DNA from: Acidobacteriota bacterium
GTDB lineage: Bacteria > Acidobacteriota > Terriglobia > Terriglobales > Acidobacteriaceae
Assembly: GCA_021802085.1 (NCBI GenBank)
Contig: JAKAAZ010000203.1
Coordinates: forward strand, 1-6,432
Direction of reading: 5' to 3'
DNA: 6,432 nt
Shown here: piece after piece, positions 1-5,999 of the stretch
How positions within the stretch are numbered: position 1 is the first letter of the stretch
How the letters are laid out: the number at the start of each line of letters is the position of its first letter
Position numbers and translations under genes: made by a program
Notes under the pieces: generated by a model
The model's input: only the letters and a program-made list of their open reading frames with translations
Databases searched by the model: none
Told to the model about the DNA's origin: nothing

Positions 1-1
1 G

Positions 2-457
2 GCGGCGGACTCGATTCTTCTGTCTCAGATCGAGCAATTTGCGGAAGCCGGAGCCTCGCTCATCAGCATCCACGCTGAAAACGTCGCAGCGCAGGAGGCT
101 CTCGACCTTTTAGATCGTCTCGGCGTGGCCGCGGGCATGGTCTTGAAAGTCGAATCTCCGGTGGACATGATTGCACCGTATCTCCCACGCGTGCGCTTCG
201 TAACGCTCCTCGGAACCGCGATCGGCGTCAAAGGCAAGGGTCTCGATGAACGGGCATGTACCCGGCTTCAAGAAGCGAAGGGGCTGATCGAAGCAGCAGG
301 TCTTCCCCGTCGTGTGGTCCTGGCGGCGGATGGTGGCATTCGGGAGCACACAGTGCCGCTGCTGCGGCAGGCGGGCGCGGAAACCGTCGTCCTGGGATCC
401 CTTGCATTCGGTGCATCCAATCTCGGCGACCGCATGACCTGGCTCCATAGCCTCTAA
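2..457 (+). CDS. Ribulose-phosphate 3-epimerase family protein (3' part)
   Basis: This is the C-terminal 151 residues of a cytoplasmic (beta/alpha)8 barrel epimerase of the COG0036 type (ribulose-phosphate or allulose-6-phosphate 3-epimerase). The frame is open from base 2, so the start lies outside the window. The family is usually 210-240 residues, so roughly 70-90 are missing. Visible family marks are the strand SLISIHAE, whose histidine (bases 71-73) matches a metal ligand, and the phosphate-binding end AADGGI, whose aspartate (bases 329-331) matches the catalytic acid, followed by AGAETVVLGSLAFGA. The loop that reads MTVNPGFGGQ in canonical Rpe is here LLGTAIGVKGKGLD, which marks a divergent subgroup, so the exact substrate is open. 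The gene ends 18 bases before a ROK kinase and is probably co-transcribed with it. The internal GTG at 125 is not a plausible start because homology extends upstream of it. Confidence 0.8.
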   Translation, partial: AADSILLSQIEQFAEAGASLISIHAENVAAQEALDLLDRLGVAAGMVLKVESPVDMIAPYLPRVRFVTLLGTAIGVKGKGLDERACTRLQEAKGLIEAAGLPRRVVLAADGGIREHTVPLLRQAGAETVVLGSLAFGASNLGDRMTWLHSL

Positions 458-475
458 AGTCAGGGAGTCTCGCTC

Positions 476-1447
476 ATGGACAGGTTCGCAGTCGCCCTGG
501 ATTTAGGCGGCACACAAGTACGCGCTGCGCTGGTGGATCGTCGCGGTCAAATCCTGAACCGCGTCGCTGTCCCAACTGCGGCGACCGAGGGTCCAGATGT
601 TGTCATACAGCAGTTGAGCGACGCGGCGCGCGCCATGATGAGCGGTATCGAGGCCGGTCGCATTCTCGGTGTCGGCCTTTGCGCGCCCGGCCCTCTGAAC
701 ACTCAGGAAGGTATCGCGATCTCGATGCCGACGATTGCCGGCTTTGAGAACATCCACCTTCGAGAGCGTCTGGGGCAGTCGCTCAACCTTCCTGTCTGGC
801 TCGAAAACGATGGCACTGCGGCTGCATTAGGCGAGTGGCGCTTCGGCGCTGGCGCAGGCTTGCAAAACTTCGTATACATCACTGTGAGCACAGGCATCGG
901 CGGCGGAGTCGTCGCCGACAATCGGCTGCTGCGTGGCCGATTGGGCCTCGCCGGCGAAGTCGGACACATGACCATCGTCCGCAACGGAGATACCTGCTCC
1001 TGCGGCAACAAAGGCTGCTGGGAAGCCTACGCTTCAGGGACAGCTTTTACTCTACGAGCCCGCCAGCGGGTCGCGTCGCTTGGTCATGGTCTTCTGGCCG
1101 AAGGCGGGAAGCCTGTCGACGGGAAAGCTGTCTTTGCGGCTGCTGCGCAGGGAGACCCATTCGCAATCGAGCTGGTTGCGGAGGAAGCTGAGTTTTTGGG
1201 CATCGGGATTGTCAACCTGCTCCATCTTTTCAGCCCGGAGTCCATCGTCGTTGGTGGCGGCATGTCGTCGAACTTAGATGTTCTTCATCCAGGGATCTCG
1301 TCCAAGGTCCGAGACACGGCCATGAAGGGTTTTGAAAGTGTTCCCATCGTCAGGGCCGCGCTGGAAGGCAACTCAGGTTTGATCGGAGCGGCGGCATTGG
1401 TCTATGACGCCGTTCCAGCGATCAGTCCCAGCTCGCACCCAGCCTAG
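476..1447 (+). CDS. ROK-family sugar kinase (glucokinase-like)
   Basis: This 323-residue cytoplasmic kinase transfers phosphate from ATP to a hexose. Its length is normal for a single-domain ROK kinase, and there is no N-terminal helix-turn-helix, so it is an enzyme and not a ROK repressor. The N-terminal phosphate loop is DLGGT (residues 9-13). PGP lies at 71-73. The substrate and catalytic segment is END at 110-112, with D112 the presumed general base. STGIGGG spans 138-144. E161, VGH with H164, and CSCGNKGCWE give the zinc ligands H164, C174, C176 and C181, with sugar-contact E183. GGGM at 250-253 is the second nucleotide motif. AGGGAG at 462-467 lies eight bases before the ATG and supports this start. 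ROK glucokinases, fructokinases, N-acetylmannosamine kinases and allose kinases share these motifs, so glucose is only the default substrate. The epimerase neighbour makes an allose/allulose role worth considering. No clear terminator follows. Confidence 0.9.
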   Translation: MDRFAVALDLGGTQVRAALVDRRGQILNRVAVPTAATEGPDVVIQQLSDAARAMMSGIEAGRILGVGLCAPGPLNTQEGIAISMPTIAGFENIHLRERLGQSLNLPVWLENDGTAAALGEWRFGAGAGLQNFVYITVSTGIGGGVVADNRLLRGRLGLAGEVGHMTIVRNGDTCSCGNKGCWEAYASGTAFTLRARQRVASLGHGLLAEGGKPVDGKAVFAAAAQGDPFAIELVAEEAEFLGIGIVNLLHLFSPESIVVGGGMSSNLDVLHPGISSKVRDTAMKGFESVPIVRAALEGNSGLIGAAALVYDAVPAISPSSHPA

Positions 1448-1483
1448 AGCGGATGTGCAGACACCGGTTTCAAAATGAGAGAA

Positions 1484-1556
1484 GTCATTCTGAGCGCAGC
1501 GAAGAATCCAGAGGTTGATGGCGGCGTATACGAAGCGGATATCGCCTGGATTCTTC
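1484..1556. repeat. REP-like intergenic palindromic repeat
   Basis: The segment starting GTCATTCTGAGCGCAGCGAA contains an imperfect palindrome, ATTCT at 1487-1491 against AGAAT at 1503-1507. A second, longer inverted repeat has perfect 11-base arms: GAAGAATCCAG at 1501-1511 and CTGGATTCTTC at 1546-1556, with 34 bases between. Read on the minus strand, the left part translates to ILRCAQND, a string I recall from many spurious ORFs created by a dispersed repeat in Acidobacteriota and some other phyla. Only one copy is present in this window, so its repetitive nature is recalled and not shown here. There is no T-run after the hairpin, so it is not a standard terminator, although a long stem in the nascent RNA could still help to separate the kinase unit from the MarR unit. 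Confidence 0.6.
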
Positions 1557-1716
1557 ACCCGCAAATGACTCTACAAACTGTAAATCCGCTATAGAGATTC
1601 AAGGATGGACCGTGTGCCTTGTCAGTCGTAGATTTTTCCGCCGATACCTCTGGCGCAGTTGTCTCCGCACATGCGATGTCTCAATGAGATATCCTCGCGA
1701 CCCGCAACCAAAGGCA

Positions 1717-1746
1717 TTGGCAAAGTATATCGTGTCACGATATACT
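1717..1746 (+). promoter_or_regulatory. Predicted sigma70-like promoter of the MarR-CLC operon
   Basis: TTGGCA at 1717-1722 (one mismatch to TTGACA) and TATACT at 1741-1746 (one mismatch to TATAAT) are separated by 18 bases. A start site about seven bases after the -10 box would fall at or just before the ATG at 1754, implying a leaderless or nearly leaderless transcript. No Shine-Dalgarno sequence lies upstream of that ATG, which agrees. The spacer between the boxes is filled by a palindrome, so repressor binding would directly block RNA polymerase. Confidence 0.55.
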
Positions 1747-1750
1747 TTGC
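1720..1750. promoter_or_regulatory. Perfect 31-base palindromic operator
   Basis: The arms GCAAAGTATATCGTG (1720-1734) and CACGATATACTTTGC (1736-1750) are exact reverse complements around a single T at 1735. The site covers part of the -35 box, the whole spacer and the -10 box, and ends three bases before the regulator's start codon. A symmetric site of this kind fits a dimeric winged-helix repressor such as the adjacent MarR protein. Autorepression is the simplest reading. Fifteen-base perfect arms are longer than most MarR operators, which may mean two overlapping half-site pairs. Confidence 0.75.
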
Positions 1751-1753
1751 ATT

Positions 1754-2224
1754 ATGAGCTCCAGAGTCGCTGCGCAAGATCCCAACCAGCCTCTCCATCA
1801 GTCCTTAGCCGAGTTCAGGCGCCAGCTACGGAAGTTCTTACTGGCCAGTGAGAACGCGGCGTTCGAGGCCGGGATGCAACCGCAACAACACCAGCTTCTT
1901 CTCGCCGTGGCCGGCGCGCCAGCAGGCCGTTCTCCCTCGATTGCCTACGCTGCAGACGCCCTTGGGTTGAAACACAACAGTGCTGTGGAATTGGTGGATC
2001 GTTGTGAACGAGAAGGTTTGCTCGAACGCGCAGAGGACTCGGAGGATCGACGTCGTGTATGCCTTCGGATTACATCGCGCGGCCGGAAGCTTCTTGACCG
2101 GCTGTCGCGCGTTCATTTGCTGGAACTCAATTCGCAGGGGCCGCAATTGATCGAATCGCTCGAAAACGTTTTGCGAAACCAGCACCGGCAACGCCAGCGT
2201 ACCGACAGAAAGCAACTTGGATAA
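1754..2224 (+). CDS. MarR-family winged-helix transcriptional regulator
   Basis: This 156-residue DNA-binding protein has the usual MarR length and layout. N-terminal helix 13-35 (QSLAEFRRQLRKFLLASENAAF) and the C-terminal helices from about 108 to 140 would form the dimer interface. The helix-turn-helix spans about 60-90 (SIAYAADALGL, then recognition helix KHNSAVELVDRCEREGLL). The wing lies at 92-107, with EDSEDRRRVCLRIT matching the conserved D-x-R wing pattern (D95, D98, R99, R100) followed by TSRG. Cysteines C83 and C103 are present, but nothing shows that they sense oxidants. The tail from 141 is basic and glutamine-rich. The ATG follows the palindromic operator by three bases and has no ribosome-binding site, which suggests leaderless translation. 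The stop precedes the first CLC gene by 10 bases, so the regulator very likely controls that gene and itself. The ligand is unknown. Confidence 0.88.
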   Translation: MSSRVAAQDPNQPLHQSLAEFRRQLRKFLLASENAAFEAGMQPQQHQLLLAVAGAPAGRSPSIAYAADALGLKHNSAVELVDRCEREGLLERAEDSEDRRRVCLRITSRGRKLLDRLSRVHLLELNSQGPQLIESLENVLRNQHRQRQRTDRKQLG

Positions 2225-2234
2225 GAGAGCCGGG

Positions 2235-4034
2235 ATGGCCGAAACTACAGTGACAAAACCGAATGTGAAGTTAGTCGCTCGACTCATTGAGCATCCGCTT
2301 CTCCGCAAGTATTTTCCCCTGGTCTCTGAGGACCTGGCCGCCACCTATACGCGCGACCTGCATAAATGGCTTCTCATCGCACCCATCATCGGCGTCACTA
2401 CGGGTCTCGCAGTGACCGCCATCGCGGTCATCATTCTGAAGGAGCTGTGGCCGCCGGTGTTGCATCTTTTTTTGCAGCGCCACTGGACTATCGTCCCGGT
2501 GATAACGGCGGCATTCGCGGTCACGGGCCTTATCATGCAATTCCTCACGCCTGACCCGGACGAGCATTCGACAGAAGAAATCATCCGCTCGTATCACGAA
2601 CATCAGGGCGACATCGATGTCCGTTCCTTCTTTCCGAAATTGCTGGCGGCCATCACCACGGTTGGGTTCGGTGGCAGCGCGGCCTTGGAAGGGCCCAGCA
2701 TTTACGGAGGCGGAGCGATTGGATCGTGGTTGTGGATGAAGTTGCGACGCGTTGGATTGGAGCCGCGCGATCGCCGCATCATGCTGATCAGCGGCGCCGC
2801 CGCCGGCATGGCCGCCGTGTTTCGCGCGCCCATGACGGGCCTTGTCTTTGCGCTCGAAATGCCCTACAAAGATGACCTGGCACACGAGGCACTGCTGCCG
2901 TCGCTCATCGCCTCGGTGGTGTCCTACGTCACACTGGCCTTCTTTCTGGGGGCGACTCCACTCTTCAACTTCGCCAGCGCCACCTCCTTTACGGGGCGCG
3001 ACCTTCTCTGGTGCGCTCTGCTCGGCACTCTCATCGGTCTGGTCGCCATGGCTTTCACCATCACCTTTCGCCGCGCTCGCGTGTTCTTGGTCCACTGGTC
3101 CATCCCGCATTGGCTCAAGCTGACCCTCGGCGGCTTTCTGACAGGAGTCTGCGGGCTTGTATTTCTGATGATGTTTCATGGGCCTTTGGTGCCGCTGGGG
3201 CCGAATTATGAAGCGGTGGGGCAAATCCTGAGCCGGCATCACAGCAGCCTGGAACTGGTTGTGTTCGGCGTGATCAAGCTGGCGGCAACCGTTTTCACAC
3301 TTGCCAGCGGCGGCGTCAGCGCCATGTTCGTTCCGCTGTTTCTTACTGGAGGCAGTTTCGGGACTGCCTTCGCGCAGTCGATTGTCCATTCCAGTTCTGT
3401 TGAGCTATATGCCGCGGTTGGCATGGCTGCATTTATCGCTGCGGGATACAAAACACCGCTGGCCGCAGTCGTGTTCGTTGCGGAAGCCACCGGCGGCCAT
3501 GCCTTCATCGTGCCCGCCCTGATCGGCGCCGCCGTCGCCTACGCCATTTCCGGCGAGGCATCCGCATCCGGCGATCAGCGCCTGCACGAAAGCGTGCGCA
3601 TCCAGGAACTAAAGAATATTTCGGTGGCGGAAGTGATGCAGCAAAGCGTAGTTTCCGCCATGGCCTCTTCGACTTTGCGGGAATTTGCAGACGACGTTAG
3701 CAGACATCACAGGCACATTGCATTTCCGGTTTTGAGAGATGGCGTCATTGTTGGAATCATGTTGGTTTCGTCGCTCGGTGTCATCCCTCCCCGGGAGTGG
3801 ACAACCAGGAAGGTTGAAGACGTTGCCGAAAAGAATATCAAGAAAATTCCTCCCGATTGCGACGTTGCGGAAGCCCTGCGGCTGCTGCTGAGCGAGCAGG
3901 ACTACCACATGCTTCTCGTGACTTCAGAGGATGGCAACCTGACAGGTATTTTGACGAAGACCGATATTTTGTCGGCGTTGAAGTTGCGCGGCGGAGGAGC
4001 CAGGGAAGCGGTGTACGAGGCCACCCTCACTTGA
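2235..4034 (+). CDS. CLC-type chloride channel/antiporter with CBS pair (first paralogue)
   Basis: This 599-residue inner-membrane CLC anion transporter is followed by a cytoplasmic CBS pair. The membrane part covers about 42-440 and is rich in long hydrophobic helices. The external gate motif is ALEGP with E152. AGAAAGMAA-type sequence and VFALEM (E208, M209) follow. SAMFVP (362-367) occupies the GGxFxP chloride motif, with Ser-Ala replacing Gly-Gly. The first anion motif (GSGIP in E. coli ClcA) aligns without gaps to EHSTE at 110-114. The internal proton glutamate is M209, and the central tyrosine position appears to be H451. CBS1 is about 462-519 and CBS2 about 525-582. The start at 2235 is preferred over the in-frame TTG at 2217 because 2217 lies inside the MarR gene, and AAGAGAG at 2223-2229 precedes 2235. 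Chloride is the default substrate. Whether it is a channel or an exchanger is open. Confidence 0.9.
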   Translation: MAETTVTKPNVKLVARLIEHPLLRKYFPLVSEDLAATYTRDLHKWLLIAPIIGVTTGLAVTAIAVIILKELWPPVLHLFLQRHWTIVPVITAAFAVTGLIMQFLTPDPDEHSTEEIIRSYHEHQGDIDVRSFFPKLLAAITTVGFGGSAALEGPSIYGGGAIGSWLWMKLRRVGLEPRDRRIMLISGAAAGMAAVFRAPMTGLVFALEMPYKDDLAHEALLPSLIASVVSYVTLAFFLGATPLFNFASATSFTGRDLLWCALLGTLIGLVAMAFTITFRRARVFLVHWSIPHWLKLTLGGFLTGVCGLVFLMMFHGPLVPLGPNYEAVGQILSRHHSSLELVVFGVIKLAATVFTLASGGVSAMFVPLFLTGGSFGTAFAQSIVHSSSVELYAAVGMAAFIAAGYKTPLAAVVFVAEATGGHAFIVPALIGAAVAYAISGEASASGDQRLHESVRIQELKNISVAEVMQQSVVSAMASSTLREFADDVSRHHRHIAFPVLRDGVIVGIMLVSSLGVIPPREWTTRKVEDVAEKNIKKIPPDCDVAEALRLLLSEQDYHMLLVTSEDGNLTGILTKTDILSALKLRGGGAREAVYEATLT

Positions 4035-4147
4035 TTTCAGGAGTTCATGCAGCTGGTTGCCAGAACGTCGAGTCAGGTTTCAGGATCGACTGATTTTGAA
4101 AGATTTACCACGCAGATATGTAGAAACCGCAGTAGCACGATCGATGG

Positions 4148-4155
4148 AAGGAGGT
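4148..4155 (+). promoter_or_regulatory. Strong Shine-Dalgarno site of the second CLC gene
   Basis: AAGGAGGT matches the anti-Shine-Dalgarno closely and sits five bases before the ATG at 4161. It decides the start: the frame is open back to another ATG at 4047, but that one has AGGAG only three bases away, and the extra 38 residues show no membrane or family character. Confidence 0.85.
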
Positions 4156-4160
4156 CTCTG

Positions 4161-5999
4161 ATGGCAGACTTGCCTAACTCCGACGCTACGGCCCGGGTCG
4201 ATGCGAAGCTGCCGAAAAAAGGTTTCTTCGGCGTGGCCCTGGAGCCGGAAGTCGTCAAAGTATCTGCTTACGCGCTTCTGGTGGGCCTGATTGGGGGCCT
4301 TGTTGCGCAAGGGCTTCTGGAACTTATCTACCTCTTTACCAACATTTTCTTTTACGGCAAGCTGTCGTTCGCCATCACCTACCCCGCTCACAATCATCTT
4401 GGTCTATGGGTCATCCTGATTCCTCCCATTGGCGGGTTGGCAGTCGGTTTTATGATCCATTACTGGGAGCCGACGCTGAAAGGTCATGGCATTCCAGAAG
4501 CCATGGAGGCGGTCCTTTTCGGCCAAAGCCGAATGCGCCTTCGCGTTGCGATTCTGAAGCCGTTGGCCACCGCGTTCGCCATTGGCACGGGCGGACCGTT
4601 CGGGGCGGAGGGCCCCATCATTCAAACCGGAGCGGCCTTCGGGTCGCTGTTCGGACAGGCCATCGGTCTCTCGCCGTATTACCGGCGCGTATTGCTGGCT
4701 GCGGGAGCGGCGGCGGGCATGGCGGCCACGTTCACCGCTCCGCTTGCGGGGATTTTGGTCGCGGTGGAGCTTCTGCTGTTTGAATTTCGCGCGCGCTCCT
4801 TTATTCCAGTCGCCTTCGCCGCTGCCGTGGCCACAGGCGTGCGTATTCACTTTGCGGGGTGGACGCCGCTGTTTCCAACGCCCGCTTTTAAGCTCGTCAA
4901 CATGAACGAACTGTGGCTGTTCGCGCTAATGGGCATTCTGATGGGCATCATCGGCATCGCCATGATTCGCGCATTGTTCTGGCTGGAGGAGTTGTTCGAT
5001 CGTTTACCCATTCGACGCCCGCTTATCTGGGCGCCGGCCATTGGCGCATTGATTCTCGGCGTGATCGGCTATTTTTATCCGCAGGTGTTTGGCACTGGGT
5101 ACGACACAATTCGCAGCATGTTGAATGACCGCCTCACAGCAGGAAATTTGATTGGCATCTCCGTGGCGAAGTTCTGGGCCCTGGTGATTTCTCTCGGTTC
5201 CGGCACCACAGGCGGCGTGTTCGCTCCGTCGTTGATTGTCGGAGGCGGCATTGGCGCAGTCTATGCAATGTTCTGGCAGCATTTCTTTCCCCGCTTCGTC
5301 AGCGATCCGGCCTTCTATTCCCTGGTGGCCATGGCCGCGGTGTTCGCCGGCATCGCGCGGGCCCCCTTCACCAGCATTGTGTTTCTGTTTGAGCTGAGCC
5401 ACAATCCGAATTCCTTGTTGCCGCTCATCGTCTGCGTGATGGTTTCCGACGGATTTGTGCGTCTGTTCAGCCCAGACTCGATCATGACCGGCAAGCTGGT
5501 GAAGCGCGGACTGATCGTGTTGCAGGACTATTCCGTGCCTGTGCTGATGCGCGCGCGGATTGACCAGGTCATGCATAAGAAGTTCAACGTCATCCCTGCG
5601 GACGCAGAGTTGAGGACTGTCCTGCGCGACTTTTCTTCCGAAGGCACGGGGTTGCTTCCAGTCGTAGAGGAAGATGGCTCCCTGGTCGGCATCGTCGAGG
5701 CCCACGATCTTCTCCGAGCGGAGCCCCCGGACCATCACTTCAAAATGCGCGAGCTGGCGCGAAAGGATTATGTATTGGCCTATCCCGGAGAACTGGTGGA
5801 CAGGGTGAGCCGCGATATGTTGTTGCAGGATGTCGAGAACGTGGTCGTCGTGGAGCCGAATGGAAATTCCAAACCCATCGGAATCGCCCGTGCAAACGAC
5901 ATTCTGCAACTGCGGCGCTGGTTGGTAGACGAGGAAAGCAAGGGATTGCCGAGAGATTGGAAAGGCAACGAGAAGAAAAGGGGTCAAGAGACGAAATAG
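4161..5999 (+). CDS. CLC-type chloride channel/antiporter with CBS pair (second paralogue)
   Basis: This 612-residue inner-membrane CLC protein is clearly divergent from its upstream neighbour. Membrane helices run from about 33 to 440. GHGIP at 108-112 is the first anion motif, with His109 in place of the central serine. GAEGP carries the external gating glutamate E150. AAGAAAGMAATFTAPLAG and VAVELLLFE follow, with E203 kept and the adjacent proton glutamate replaced by L204. GGVFAP at 351-356 is a canonical chloride-binding motif. The usual tyrosine near the end of the membrane domain is M442 in SIMTGKL. CBS1 is about 464-522 (including LLPVVEEDGSLVGIVEAHDLL) and CBS2 about 528-587. The tail is short and basic. 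A 126-base gap separates it from the first CLC gene. It holds only a weak promoter candidate (TTGAAA at 4096-4101), so read-through from the MarR promoter is likely. The transported ion and mode are not settled by sequence. Confidence 0.9.
   Translation: MADLPNSDATARVDAKLPKKGFFGVALEPEVVKVSAYALLVGLIGGLVAQGLLELIYLFTNIFFYGKLSFAITYPAHNHLGLWVILIPPIGGLAVGFMIHYWEPTLKGHGIPEAMEAVLFGQSRMRLRVAILKPLATAFAIGTGGPFGAEGPIIQTGAAFGSLFGQAIGLSPYYRRVLLAAGAAAGMAATFTAPLAGILVAVELLLFEFRARSFIPVAFAAAVATGVRIHFAGWTPLFPTPAFKLVNMNELWLFALMGILMGIIGIAMIRALFWLEELFDRLPIRRPLIWAPAIGALILGVIGYFYPQVFGTGYDTIRSMLNDRLTAGNLIGISVAKFWALVISLGSGTTGGVFAPSLIVGGGIGAVYAMFWQHFFPRFVSDPAFYSLVAMAAVFAGIARAPFTSIVFLFELSHNPNSLLPLIVCVMVSDGFVRLFSPDSIMTGKLVKRGLIVLQDYSVPVLMRARIDQVMHKKFNVIPADAELRTVLRDFSSEGTGLLPVVEEDGSLVGIVEAHDLLRAEPPDHHFKMRELARKDYVLAYPGELVDRVSRDMLLQDVENVVVVEPNGNSKPIGIARANDILQLRRWLVDEESKGLPRDWKGNEKKRGQETK

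Noticed and set aside
1373..1564. 63-residue reverse ORF containing ILRCAQND
   Set aside because: This is the translation of the REP-like repeat plus the antisense of the kinase 3' end. Such ORFs are a known annotation artefact.
1612..1851. 79-residue forward ORF upstream of and overlapping the MarR gene
   Set aside because: It runs through the promoter palindrome and into the MarR gene in another frame, is rich in Arg, Cys and Ser as expected of chance frames, and has no ribosome-binding site or family resemblance.
2271..3389. 372-residue reverse ORF antisense to the first CLC gene
   Set aside because: It is a shadow: rich in His, Gln, Arg and Asp with no hydrophobic core or domain, lying opposite a clear membrane protein.
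4035..4160. Possible fluoride riboswitch or separate promoter before the second CLC
   Set aside because: I looked for the conserved crcB-type motif and a good -35/-10 pair. The first is not visible. TTGAAA at 4096 has no well-spaced -10 partner.
5004..5987. 327-residue reverse ORF antisense to the second CLC gene
   Set aside because: Same shadow pattern, rich in His, Gln and Arg with no recognisable fold, while the forward strand encodes strong CLC and CBS motifs.
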